Both the position numbers and the translations under genes were made by a program. Of a DNA stretch of 64,000 nucleotides, positions 13,804-28,251 are shown piece by piece; position 1 is the stretch's first letter; each line of letters begins with the position of its first letter. Below the pieces are notes generated by a model that saw nothing but the letters and a program-made list of their open reading frames with translations, had not been told where the DNA came from and searched no databases. This DNA comes from Nymphaea colorata (lineage: Eukaryota > Streptophyta > Magnoliopsida > Nymphaeales > Nymphaeaceae): assembly GCF_008831285.2 (NCBI RefSeq), contig NW_022204507.1:5600174-5664173 (forward strand). Direction: 5' to 3'.

Positions 13804-16104
13804 GAAGGAGATTCAACTCATTCACTTGATCACTTATAGTTAATGTAATATGTTTCGCTTGTTACAATGTCTATAATGAATGATTAAAATGACTAAAATC
13901 ACTAGTTTACATGGGTAGAAATGAGACCAATGCATTTGTTTAATCCCTTGTATCTAATGCAATGAGCTTAACTTCTTGTTACATACATAGGGAACAATTT
14001 AAGGATGAAATCACAAGTTCCTATCAATGCGAGTTGGTTTAAGTGATGCTTTTGATGACGCATATTTAATTGAATGTGCCTAACTTGTTGTTACATCCAT
14101 ATTGAATCATTTAGTAGACTGAAATCACAAGCTTAAAAGAAAATGAATGAGAATCAAGTGATTCGTTTGCTCACTTATATTTAATCTAATGTGTCTCACT
14201 TGTTGTTACATTGATAATGAATGATTTAAATGATTGAAATCACAATTTGTTTGATCTCTTTTAAATAATCCAACGAGTTTAACTTCTTGTTACATCTATA
14301 GCGAAGGATTTAAGGAATGGAAATCACAAGTTACTATCATTACGAGTGGAATTTAAGTGATTCTTTTGATCGCACATATTTAATTCAATGTGCTTAACTT
14401 GTTATTACATCCATATTAAATGATATGGTGAATTGAAATCACAAGATTAAAAGAAAATGAATGAGCTTCAACTGATTGATTTGCTCACTCATATTTAATC
14501 TAATGTGTCTCACTTGTTATTACTTGTATAATGAATGATTTTAATGATAGAAATCACAAGTTCATATGTATGTAAATGGGATCATTACCTTAGTTACACC
14601 CCTTGTAGTTAATCCAATTAGTTGAACTTTTGTTACATCATCTATGACGAATGATCTAAGGAAAAGAAATCACAAGTTTGTGTCAATAATAGTGGGGTTT
14701 AATTCATTCATTTGATCACACATATTAAATTAAATGTGTATAACATTTTATTAATACATATTAAAATGATGTAGTGGATTGAAATCACAAGTTTAAATGA
14801 AATTGAATGAGATTCAGGTTATTCATTTGCTCAATCACACTAAATATAATGTGTTTCACTTGTTATTGCATCTATAATGAATGATTTAAGTGATTGCAAT
14901 CACAAGTTCACGTGGATACAAATGGGATCTATGCATTAGTTTGATCCCTTGCAGTTAATCTAATGCGTTGAACTTGTAGTTACATATCTAATTATTGATC
15001 TAAGAGATTTAAATCCTAAGTTCGTATCAATGCCCGAGAGATTTAATTCATTCATTTGACACACATATTTAATTGAAAGTGGTTAACTTGTTGATGCATT
15101 CACATTGAATGGTTCGTATGAAAATGAATGAGATTCAACTCATTCAAATGATCTCTTGTAGTTGATCTAATATGTTTCGTTTGTTATAAAGTCTGTAATG
15201 AATGGTTTAAAAGATAAAAATCACTAGTTTATATGGATACAAAAGGAACCAATGCATTTGTTCGATCCCTTGTATCCAATCTAATGAGTTTAACTTCATG
15301 TTACATCTATGGCGAACGATTTGAGGGATTGAAATCGCAAGTTCCCTCAATACGAGTGGGATTTAAGTGTTTCTTTTGATCACGCATATTTAATTGATTT
15401 TTTTTTTACTTGTTGTAACATCCTTATTGAATTATTTAGTCGATTGTAATCACAAGTTTAAAAGAAAATTAATGATATTCAAGTGATTGATTTGCTCATC
15501 GATATTTAATTTAATGTGTCTCACTTGTTATTACATCTATACTGAATTATTTAATTGATTCAAATCACAAGTTCATATGTATATAAGTGGGATCTATGCA
15601 TTAGTTCGATCCCTTGTAGTTAATCCAATCGGTTGAACTTGTGGCTACATCAATAGTGAATGATCTATGGGAAAGAAATCCTAAGTTTGTATCAATAATA
15701 GTGGGATTTTATTGATTCATTTGATCATGCATATTAAATTGAATGTGGATAAGACGTTGTTAATCCATATTAAATGATTTAGTACATTGAAATCACAATT
15801 TTGAACGAAAATGAATGAGATTCAAGTTATTCAATTGTGCAATCACAATAAATATAAGGTGTTTCACTTGTTATTACATCTAAAATGAATGATTTAAATG
15901 ATTGCGATCACAAGTTCATATAGATACAAATGAGATCTAAGTATTAGTTTGATCCATTGCAGTTAATCAATGAGTTAAACTTGTAGTTACATATCTAATG
16001 AGTTGATTCATTTTATCACACATATTTAATTGAAAGTGGTTAACTTATTGTTACATTCACATCGACTGATTTAGTGAATTGAAATCACAAGTTTGTATGA
16101 AAAT
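13804..16104. repeat. 21-monomer HOR unit (2,301 bp)
   Basis: A full unit with a private haplotype: GATATGGTGAATTG in A6, GAGCTTCAACTG, ACTTTTGTTACATC with CTATGACG in C8, GCGTTGAACTTG before C11 and AATCCTAAGTTCG in C11. The next unit has the same set. Confidence 0.9.
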
Positions 16105-18394
16105 GAAGGAGATTCAACTCATTCACTTGATCACTTATAGTTAATGTAATATGTTTCGCTTGTTACAATGTCTATAATGAATGATTAAAATGACTAAAAT
16201 CACTAGTTTACATGGGTAGAAATGAGACCAATGCATTTGTTTAATCCCTTGTATCTAATGCAATGAGCTTAACTTCTTGTTACATACATAGGGAACAATT
16301 TAAGGATGAAATCACAAGTTCCTATCAATGCGAGTTGGTTTAAGTGATGCTTTTGATGACGCATATTTAATTGAATGTGCCTAACTTGTTGTTACATCCA
16401 TATTGAATCATTTAGTAGACTGAAATCACAAGCTTAAAAGAAAATGAATGAGAATCAAGTGATTCGTTTGCTCACTTATATTTAATCTAATGTGTCTCAC
16501 TTGTTGTTACATTGATAATGAATGATTTAAATGATTGAAATCACAATTTGTTTGATCTCTTTTAAATAATCCAACGAGTTTAACTTCTTGTTAATCTATA
16601 GCGAAGGATTTAAGGAATGAAATCACAAGTTACTATCATTACGAGTGGAATTTAAGTGATTCTTTTGATCGCACATATTTAATTCAATGTGCTTACTTGT
16701 TATTACATCCATATTAAATGATATGGTGAATTGAAATCACAAGATTAAAAGAAAATGAATGAGCTTCAACTGATTGATTTGCTCACTCATATTTAATCTA
16801 ATGTGTCTCATTGTTATTACTTGTATAATGAATGATTTTAATGATAGAAATCACAAGTTCATATGTATGTAAATGGGATCATTACCTTAGTTACACCCCT
16901 GTAGTTAATCCAATTAGTTGAACTTTTGTTACATCATCTATGACGAATGATCTAAGGAAAAGAAATCACAAGTTTGTGTCAATAATAGTGGGTTTAATTC
17001 ATTCATTTGATCACACATATTAAATTAAATGTGTATACATTTTATTAATACATATTAAAATGATGTAGTGGATTGAAATCACAAGTTTAAATGAAATTGA
17101 ATGAGATTCAGGTTATTCATTTGCTCAATCACACTAAATATAATGTGTTTCACTTGTTATTGCATCTATAATGAATGATTTAAGTGATTGCAATCACAAG
17201 TTCACGTGGATACAAATGGGATCTATGCATTAGTTTGATCCCTTGCAGTTAATCTAATGCGTTGAACTTGTAGTTACATATCTAATTATTGATCTAAGAG
17301 ATTTAAATCCTAAGTTCGTATCAATGCCCGAGAGATTTAATTCATTCATTTGACCACACATATTTAATTGAAAGTGGTTAACTTGTTGATGCATTCACAT
17401 TAATGGTAAGTATGAAAATGAATGAGATTCTACTCATTCAAATGATCTCTTGTAGTTGATCTAATATGTTTCGTTTGTTATAAAGTCTGCAATGAATGGT
17501 TTAAAAGATAAAAATCACTAGTTTATATGGATACAAAAGGAACCAATGCATTTGTTCAATACCTTGTATCCAATCTAATGAGTTTAACTTCATGTTACAT
17601 CTATGACGAACGATTTGAGGGATTGAAATCGCAAGTTCCCTCAATACGAGTGGGATTTAAGTGTTTCTTTTGATCACGCATATTTAATTGATTTTTTTTT
17701 TACTTGTTGTAACGTCCTTATTGAATTATTTAGTCGATTGTAATCAGAAGTTTAAAAGAAAATTAATGATATTCAAGTGACTGATTTGCTCATCGATATT
17801 TAATTTAATGTGTCTCACTTGTTATTACATCTATACTGAATTATTTAATTGATTCAAATCACAAGTTCATATGTATATAAGTGGGATCTATGCATTAGTT
17901 CGATCCCTTGTAGTTAATCCAATCGGTTGAACTTGTGGCTACATCAATAGTGAATGATCTATGGAAAGAAATCTAAGTTGTATCAATAATAGTGGATTTT
18001 ATTGATTCATTTGATCATGCATATTAAATTGATGTGGATAAGACGTTGTTAATCCATATTAAATGATTTAGTACATTGAAATCACAATTTTGAACGAAAA
18101 TGAATGAGATTCAAGTTATTCAATTGTGCAATCACAATAAATATAAGGTGTTTCACTTGTTATTACATCTAAAATGAATGATTTAAATAATTGCGATCAC
18201 AAGTTCATATAGATACAAATGAGATCTAAGTATTAGTTTGATCCATTGCAGTTAATCAAATGAGTTAAACTTGTAGTTACATATCTAATGAGTTGATTCA
18301 TTTTATCACACATATTTAATTGAAAGTGGTTAACTTATTGTTACATTCACATCGACTGATTTAGTGAATTGAAATCACAAGTTTGTATGAAAAT
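16105..18394. repeat. 21-monomer HOR unit (2,290 bp)
   Basis: Sister of 13,804-16,104 by the shared haplotype, with extra one-base deletions (for example near 17,960-18,030). Confidence 0.9.
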
Positions 18395-19041
18395 GAAGGA
18401 GATTCAACTCATTCACTTATCACTTATAGTTAATGTAATATGTTTCGCTTGTTACAATGTCCATAATGAATGATTAAAATGACTAAAATCACTAGTTACA
18501 TGGGAAGAAATGAGACCAATGCATTTGTTTAATCCCTTGTATCTAATGCAATGAGCTTAACTTCTTGTTACATACATAGGGAACAATTTAAGAGATGAAA
18601 TCACAAGTTCCTATCAATGCGAAGTTTGTCTCAATAATAGTGGGATTTTATAGATTCATTTGATCATGCATATTAAATTGAATGTGGATAAGACGTTGTT
18701 AATCCATATTAAATGATTTAGTACATTGAAATCACAATTTTGAACAAAATGAATGACATTCAAGTTATTCAATTGTGCAATCACAATAAATATAAGGTGT
18801 TTCACTTGTTATTAAATCTAAAATGAATTATTTAAATGATTGCGATCACAAGTTCATATAGATACAAATGAGATCTAAGTATTAGTTTGATCCATTGCAG
18901 TTAATCCAATGAGTTAAACTTGTAGTTACATATCTAATGAGTTGATTCATTTTATCACACATATTTAATTGAAAGTGGTTAACTTATTGTTACATTCACA
19001 TGACTGATTTAGTGAATTGAAATAACAAGTTTGTATGAAAT
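18395..19041. repeat. 6-monomer HOR variant (647 bp) with C2/C17 junction
   Basis: B1 and the first half of C2 are followed at about 18,620 by the second half of C17 (AATAATAGTGGGATTTTA), then A18, B19, C20 and A21. Both partners are class C, so the ABC register is kept. Confidence 0.88.
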
Positions 19042-21338
19042 GAAGGAGATTCAACTCATTCACTTGATCACTTATAGTTAATGTAATATGTTTCGCTTGT
19101 TACAATGTCTATAATGAATGATTAAAATGACTAAAATCACTAGTTTACATGGGTAGAAATGAGACCAATGCATTTGTTTAATCCCTTGTATCTAATGCAA
19201 TGAGCTTAACTTCTTGTTACATACATAGGGAACAATTTAAGGATGAAATCACAAGTTCCTATCAATGCGAGTTGGTTTAAGTGATGCTTTTGATGACGCA
19301 TATTTAATTGAATGTGCCTAACTTGTTGTTACATCCATATTGAATCATTTAGTAGACTGAAATCACAAGCTTAAAAGAAAATGAATGAGAATCAAGTGAT
19401 TCGTTTGCTCACTTATATTTAATCTAATGTGTCTCACTTGTTGTTACATTGATAATGAATGATTTAAATGATTGAAATCACAATTTGTTTGATCTCTTTT
19501 AAATAATCCAATGAGTTTAACTTCTTGTTACATCTATAGCGAAGGATTTAAGGAATGGAAATCACAAGTTACTATCATTACGAGTGGAATTTAAGTGATT
19601 CTTTTGATCGCACATATTTAATTCAATGTGCTTAACTTGTTATTACATCCATATTAAATGATATGGTGAATTGAAATACAAGATTAAAAGAAAATGAATG
19701 AGCTTCAACTGATTGATTTGCTCACTCATATTTAATCTAATGTGTCTCACTTGTTATTACATGTATAATGAATGATTTTAATGATAGAAATCACAAGTTC
19801 ATATGTATGTAAATGGGATCATTACCTTAGTTACACCCCTTGTAGTTAATCCAATTAGTTGAACTTTTGTTACATCATCTATGACGAATGATCTAAGGAA
19901 AAGAAATCACAAGTTTGTGTCAATAATAGTGGGATTTAATTCATTCATTTGATCACACATATTAAATTAAATGTGTATAACATTTTATTAATACATATTA
20001 AAATGATGTAGTGGATTGAAATCACAAGTTTAAATGAAATTGAATGAGATTCAGGTTATTCATTTGCTCAATCACACTAAATATAATGTGTTTCACTTGT
20101 TATTGCATCTATAATGAATGATTTAAGTGATTGCAATCACAAGTTCACGTGGATACAAATGGGATCTATGCATTAGTTTGATCCCTTGCAGTTAATCTAA
20201 TGAGTTGAACTTGTAGTTACATATCTAATTATTGATCTAAGAGATTTAAATCATAAGTTCGTATCAATGCCCGAGAGATTTAATTCATTCATTTGATCAC
20301 ACATATTTAATTGAAAGTGGTTAACTTGTTGATGCATTCACATTGAATGGTTCGTATGAAAATGAATGAGATTCAACTCATTCAAATGATCTCTTGTAGT
20401 TATCTAATATGTTTCGTTTGTTATAAAGTCTGTAATGAATGGTTTAAAAGATTAAAATCACTAGTTTATATGGATACAAAAGGAACCAATGCATTTGTTC
20501 GATCCCTTGTATCCAATCTAATGAGTTTAACTTCATGTTACATCTATGGCGAACGATTTGAGGGATTGAAATCGCAAGTTCCCTCAATACGAGTGGGATT
20601 TAAGTGTTTCTTTTGATCACGCATATTTAATTGATTTTTTTTTACTTGTTGTAACATCCTTATTGAATTATTTAGTCGATTGTAATCACAAGTTTAAAAG
20701 AAAATTAATGAGATTCAAGTGATTGATTTGCTCATCGATATTTAATTAATGTGTCTCACTTGTTATTACATCTATAATGAATTATTTAATTGATTCAAAT
20801 CACAAGTTCATATGTATATAAGTGGGATCTATGCATTAGTTCGATCCCTTGTAGTTAATCCAATCGGTTGAACTTGTGGCTACATCAATAGTGAATGATC
20901 TATGGGAAAGAAATCCTAAGTTTGTATCAATAATAGTGGATTTTATTGATTCATTTGATCATGCATATTAAATTGAATGTGGATAAGACGTTGTTAATCC
21001 ATATTAAATGATTTAGTACATTGAAATCACAATTTTAAACGAAAATGAATGAGATTCAAGTATTCAATTGTGCAATCACAATAAATATAAGGTGTTTCAC
21101 TTGTTATTACATCTAAAATGAATGATTTAAATGATTGCGATCACAAGTTCATATAGATACAAATGAGATCTAAGTATTAGTTTGATCCATTGCAGTTAAT
21201 CCAATGAGTTAAACTTGTAGTTACATATCTAATGAGTTGATTCATTTGATCACACATATTTAATTGAAAGTGGTTAACTTATTGTTACATTCACATTGAC
21301 TGATTTAGTGAATTGAAATCACAAGTTTGTATGAAAAT
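19042..21338. repeat. 21-monomer HOR unit (2,297 bp)
   Basis: A full unit. It shares the A6 and C8 variants of the two 21-mers at 13.8-18.4 kb but has the common form of C11, so it is intermediate between them and the homogeneous block to the right. Confidence 0.9.
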
Positions 21339-23642
21339 GAAGGAGATTCAACTCATTCACTTGATCACTTATAGTTAATGTAATATGTTTCGCTTGTTAC
21401 AATGTCTATAATGAATGATTAAATGACTAAAATCACTAGTTTACATGGGTAGAAATGAGACCAATGCATTTGTTTAATCCCTTGTATCTAATGCAATGAG
21501 CTTAACTTCTTGTTACATACATAGGGAACAATTTAAGAGATGAAATCACAAGTTCCTATCAATGCGAGTTGGTTTAAGTGATGCTTTTGATGACGCATAT
21601 TTAATTGAATGTGCCTAACTTGTTGTTACATCCATATTGAATCATTTAGTAGACTGAAATCACAAGCTTAAAAGAAAATGAATGAGAATCAAGTGATTCG
21701 TTTGCTCACTTATATTTAATCTAATGTGTCTCACTTGTTGTTACATTGATAATGAATGATTTAAATGATTGAAATCACAATTTGTTTGATCTCTTTTAAA
21801 TAATCCAACGAGTTTAACTTCTTGTTACATCTATAGCGAAGGATTTAAGGAATGGAAATCACAAGTTACTATCATTACGAGTGGAATTTAAGTGATTCTT
21901 TTGATCGCACATATTTAATTCAATGTGCTTAACTTGTTATTACATCCATATTAAATGATATAGTGAATTGAAATCACAAGATTAAAAGAAAATGAATGAG
22001 ACTCAACTGATTGATTTGCTCACTCATATTTAATCTAATGTGTCTCACTTGTTATTACATGTATAATGAATGATTTTAATGATTGAAATCACAAGTTCAT
22101 ATGTATGTAAATGGGATCATTACCTTAGTTACACCCCTTGTAGTTAATCCAATTAGTTGAACTTGTTGTTACATCATCTATGATGAATGATCTAAGGAAA
22201 AGAAATCACAAGTTTGTGTCAATAATAGTGGGATTTAATTCATTCATTTGATCACACATATTAAATTAAATGTGTATAACATTTTATTAATACATATTAA
22301 AATGATGTAGTGGATTGAAATCACAAGTTTAAATGAAATTGAATGAGATTCAGGTTATTCATTTGCTCAATCACACTAAATATAATGTGTTTCACTTGTT
22401 ATTGCATCTATAATGAATGATTTAAGTGATTGCAATCACAAGTTCACGTGGATACAAATGGGATCTATGCATTAGTTTGATCCCTTGCAGTTAATCTAAT
22501 GAGTTGAACTTGTAGTTACATATCTAATTATTGATCTAAGAGATTTAAATCATAAGTTCGTATCAATGCCCGAGAGATTTAATTCATTCATTTGATCACA
22601 CATATTTAATTGAAAGTGGTTAACTTGTTGATGCATTCACATTGAATGGTTCGTATGAAAATGAATGAGATTCAACTCATTCAAATGATCTCTTGTAGTT
22701 AATCTAATATGTTTCGTTTGTTATAAAGTCTGTAATGAATGGTTTAAAAGATTAAAATCACTAGTTTATATGGATACAAAAGGAACCAATGCATTTGTTC
22801 GATCCCTTGTATCCAATCTAATGAGTTTAACTTCATGTTACATCTATGGCGAACGATTTGAGGGATTGAAATCGCAAGTTCCCTCAATACGAGTGGGATT
22901 TAAGTGTTTCTTTTGATCACGCATATTTAATTGATTTTTTTTTTACTTGTTGTAACATCCTTATTGAATTATTTAGTCGATTGTAATCACAAGTTTAAAA
23001 GAAAATTAATGAGATTCAAGTGATTGATTTGCTCATCGATATTTAATCTAATGTGTCTCACTTGTTATTACATCTATAATGAATTATTTAATTGATTCAA
23101 ATCACAAGTTCATATGTATATAAGTGGGATCTATGCATTAGTTCGATCCCTTGTAGTTAATCCAATCGGTTGAACTTGTGGCTACATCAATAGTGAATGA
23201 TCTATGGGAAAGAAATCCTAAGTTTGTATCAATAATAGTGGGATTTTATTGATTCATTTGATCATGCATATTAAATTGAATGTGGATAAGACGTTGTTAA
23301 TCCATATTAAATGATTTAGTACATTGAAATCACAATTTTAAACGAAAATGAATGAGATTCAAGTCATTCAATTGTGCAATCACAATAAATATAAGGTGTT
23401 TCACTTGTTATTACATCTAAAATGAATGATTTAAATGATTGCGATCACAAGTTCATATAGATACAAATGAGATCTAAGTATTAGTTTGATCCATTGCAGT
23501 TAATCCAATGAGTTAAACTTGTAGTTACATATCTAATGAGTTGATTCATTTGATCACACATATTTAATTGAAAGTGGTTAACTTATTGTTACATTCACAT
23601 TGACTGATTTAGTGAATTGAAATCACAAGTTTGTATGAAAAT
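21339..23642. repeat. 21-monomer HOR unit (2,304 bp), homogeneous block
   Basis: First of the nearly identical right-hand units. Read against the next unit it differs by almost nothing; both have the AATGATTAAATGAC form in B1. Confidence 0.93.
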
Positions 23643-25946
23643 GAAGGAGATTCAACTCATTCACTTGATCACTTATAGTTAATGTAATATGTTTCGCTTG
23701 TTACAATGTCTATAATGAATGATTAAATGACTAAAATCACTAGTTTACATGGGTAGAAATGAGACCAATGCATTTGTTTAATCCCTTGTATCTAATGCAA
23801 TGAGCTTAACTTCTTGTTACATACATAGGGAACAATTTAAGAGATGAAATCACAAGTTCCTATCAATGCGAGTTGGTTTAAGTGATGCTTTTGATGACGC
23901 ATATTTAATTGAATGTGCCTAACTTGTTGTTACATCCATATTGAATCATTTAGTAGACTGAAATCACAAGCTTAAAAGAAAATGAATGAGAATCAAGTGA
24001 TTCGTTTGCTCACTTATATTTAATCTAATGTGTCTCACTTGTTGTTACATTGATAATGAATGATTTAAATGATTGAAATCACAATTTGTTTGATCTCTTT
24101 TAAATAATCCAACGAGTTTAACTTCTTGTTACATCTATAGCGAAGGATTTAAGGAATGGAAATCACAAGTTACTATCATTACGAGTGGAATTTAAGTGAT
24201 TCTTTTGATCGCACATATTTAATTCAATGTGCTTAACTTGTTATTACATCCATATTAAATGATATAGTGAATTGAAATCACAAGATTAAAAGAAAATGAA
24301 TGAGACTCAACTGATTGATTTGCTCACTCATATTTAATCTAATGTGTCTCACTTGTTATTACATGTATAATGAATGATTTTAATGATTGAAATCACAAGT
24401 TCATATGTATGTAAATGGGATCATTACCTTAGTTACACCCCTTGTAGTTAATCCAATTAGTTGAACTTGTTGTTACATCATCTATGATGAATGATCTAAG
24501 GAAAAGAAATCACAAGTTTGTGTCAATAATAGTGGGATTTAATTCATTCATTTGATCACACATATTAAATTAAATGTGTATAACATTTTATTAATACATA
24601 TTAAAATGATGTAGTGGATTGAAATCACAAGTTTAAATGAAATTGAATGAGATTCAGGTTATTCATTTGCTCAATCACACTAAATATAATGTGTTTCACT
24701 TGTTATTGCATCTATAATGAATGATTTAAGTGATTGCAATCACAAGTTCACGTGGATACAAATGGGATCTATGCATTAGTTTGATCCCTTGCAGTTAATC
24801 TAATGAGTTGAACTTGTAGTTACATATCTAATTATTGATCTAAGAGATTTAAATCATAAGTTCGTATCAATGCCCGAGAGATTTAATTCATTCATTTGAT
24901 CACACATATTTAATTGAAAGTGGTTAACTTGTTGATGCATTCACATTGAATGGTTCGTATGAAAATGAATGAGATTCAACTCATTCAAATGATCTCTTGT
25001 AGTTAATCTAATATGTTTCGTTTGTTATAAAGTCTGTAATGAATGGTTTAAAAGATTAAAATCACTAGTTTATATGGATACAAAAGGAACCAATGCATTT
25101 GTTCGATCCCTTGTATCCAATCTAATGAGTTTAACTTCATGTTACATCTATGGCGAACGATTTGAGGGATTGAAATCGCAAGTTCCCTCAATACGAGTGG
25201 GATTTAAGTGTTTCTTTTGATCACGCATATTTAATTGATTTTTTTTTTACTTGTTGTAACATCCTTATTGAATTATTTAGTCGATTGTAATCACAAGTTT
25301 AAAAGAAAATTAATGAGATTCAAGTGATTGATTTGCTCATCGATATTTAATCTAATGTGTCTCACTTGTTATTACATCTATAATGAATTATTTAATTGAT
25401 TCAAATCACAAGTTCATATGTATATAAGTGGGATCTATGCATTAGTTCGATCCCTTGTAGTTAATCCAATCGGTTGAACTTGTGGCTACATCAATAGTGA
25501 ATGATCTATGGGAAAGAAATCCTAAGTTTGTATCAATAATAGTGGGATTTTATTGATTCATTTGATCATGCATATTAAATTGAATGTGGATAAGACGTTG
25601 TTAATCCATATTAAATGATTTAGTACATTGAAATCACAATTTTAAACGAAAATGAATGAGATTCAAGTCATTCAATTGTGCAATCACAATAAATATAAGG
25701 TGTTTCACTTGTTATTACATCTAAAATGAATGATTTAAATGATTGCGATCACAAGTTCATATAGATACAAATGAGATCTAAGTATTAGTTTGATCCATTG
25801 CAGTTAATCCAATGAGTTAAACTTGTAGTTACATATCTAATGAGTTGATTCATTTGATCACACATATTTAATTGAAAGTGGTTAACTTATTGTTACATTC
25901 ACATTGACTGATTTAGTGAATTGAAATCACAAGTTTGTATGAAAAT
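23643..25946. repeat. 21-monomer HOR unit (2,304 bp), homogeneous block
   Basis: Used here as the reference copy for monomer boundaries. Starts: B4 24,037; C5 24,121; A6 24,236; B7 24,351; C8 24,465; A9 24,583; B10 24,698; C11 24,812; A12 24,927; B13 25,020; C14 25,134; A15 25,249; B16 25,364; C17 25,478; A18 25,595; B19 25,707; C20 25,821; A21 25,885; next B1 26,000. Confidence 0.95.
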
Positions 25947-28251
25947 GAAGGAGATTCAACTCATTCACTTGATCACTTATAGTTAATGTAATATGTTTCG
26001 CTTGTTACAATGTCTATAATGAATGATTAAAATGACTAAAATCACTAGTTTACATGGGTAGAAATGAGACCAATGCATTTGTTTAATCCCTTGTATCTAA
26101 TGCAATGAGCTTAACTTCTTGTTACATACATAGGGAACAATTTAAGAGATGAAATCACAAGTTCCTATCAATGCGAGTTGGTTTAAGTGATGCTTTTGAT
26201 GACGCATATTTAATTGAATGTGCCTAACTTGTTGTTACATCCATATTGAATCATTTAGTAGACTGAAATCACAAGCTTAAAAGAAAATGAATGAGAATCA
26301 AGTGATTCGTTTGCTCACTTATATTTAATCTAATGTGTCTCACTTGTTGTTACATTGATAATGAATGATTTAAATGATTGAAATCACAATTTGTTTGATC
26401 TCTTTTAAATAATCCAACGAGTTTAACTTCTTGTTACATCTATAGCGAAGGATTTAAGGAATGGAAATCACAAGTTACTATCATTACGAGTGGAATTTAA
26501 GTGATTCTTTTGATCGCACATATTTAATTCAATGTGCTTAACTTGTTATTACATCCATATTAAATGATATAGTGAATTGAAATCACAAGATTAAAAGAAA
26601 ATGAATGAGACTCAACTGATTGATTTGCTCACTCATATTTAATCTAATGTGTCTCACTTGTTATTACATGTATAATGAATGATTTTAATGATTGAAATCA
26701 CAAGTTCATATGTATGTAAATGGGATCATTACCTTAGTTACACCCCTTGTAGTTAATCCAATTAGTTGAACTTGTTGTTACATCATCTATGATGAATGAT
26801 CTAAGGAAAAGAAATCACAAGTTTGTGTCAATAATAGTGGGATTTAATTCATTCATTTGATCACACATATTAAATTAAATGTGTATAACATTTTATTAAT
26901 ACATATTAAAATGATGTAGTGGATTGAAATCACAAGTTTAAATGAAATTGAATGAGATTCAGGTTATTCATTTGCTCAATCACACTAAATATAATGTGTT
27001 TCACTTGTTATTGCATCTATAATGAATGATTTAAGTGATTGCAATCACAAGTTCACGTGGATACAAATGGGATCTATGCATTAGTTTGATCCCTTGCAGT
27101 TAATCTAATGAGTTGAACTTGTAGTTACATATCTAATTATTGATCTAAGAGATTTAAATCATAAGTTCGTATCAATGCCCGAGAGATTTAATTCATTCAT
27201 TTGATCACACATATTTAATTGAAAGTGGTTAACTTGTTGATGCATTCACATTGAATGGTTCGTATGAAAATGAATGAGATTCAACTCATTCAAATGATCT
27301 CTTGTAGTTAATCTAATATGTTTCGTTTGTTATAAAGTCTGTAATGAATGGTTTAAAAGATTAAAATCACTAGTTTATATGGATACAAAAGGAACCAATG
27401 CATTTGTTCGATCCCTTGTATCCAATCTAATGAGTTTAACTTCATGTTACATCTATGGCGAACGATTTGAGGGATTGAAATCGCAAGTTCCCTCAATACG
27501 AGTGGGATTTAAGTGTTTCTTTTGATCACGCATATTTAATTGATTTTTTTTTTACTTGTTGTAACATCCTTATTGAATTATTTAGTCGATTGTAATCACA
27601 AGTTTAAAAGAAAATTAATGAGATTCAAGTGATTGATTTGCTCATCGATATTTAATCTAATGTGTCTCACTTGTTATTACATCTATAATGAATTATTTAA
27701 TTGATTCAAATCACAAGTTCATATGTATATAAGTGGGATCTATGCATTAGTTCGATCCCTTGTAGTTAATCCAATCGGTTGAACTTGTGGCTACATCAAT
27801 AGTGAATGATCTATGGGAAAGAAATCCTAAGTTTGTATCAATAATAGTGGGATTTTATTGATTCATTTGATCATGCATATTAAATTGAATGTGGATAAGA
27901 CGTTGTTAATCCATATTAAATGATTTAGTACATTGAAATCACAATTTTAAACGAAAATGAATGAGATTCAAGTCATTCAATTGTGCAATCACAATAAATA
28001 TAAGGTGTTTCACTTGTTATTACATCTAAAATGAATGATTTAAATGATTGCGATCACAAGTTCATATAGATACAAATGAGATCTAAGTATTAGTTTGATC
28101 CATTGCAGTTAATCCAATGAGTTAAACTTGTAGTTACATATCTAATGAGTTGATTCATTTGATCACACATATTTAATTGAAAGTGGTTAACTTATTGTTA
28201 CATTCACATTGACTGATTTAGTGAATTGAAATCACAAGTTTGTATGAAAAT
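25947..28251. repeat. 21-monomer HOR unit (2,305 bp), homogeneous block
   Basis: Nearly identical to its neighbours. One extra A in the B1 run (ATTAAAATGAC) accounts for the 1-bp length difference. Confidence 0.94.

Noticed and set aside
20347-20616. 89-residue open frame inside the satellite
   Set aside because: It exists in this unit only because one base is missing near 20,401. The other HOR copies do not keep it open, and there is no gene context.
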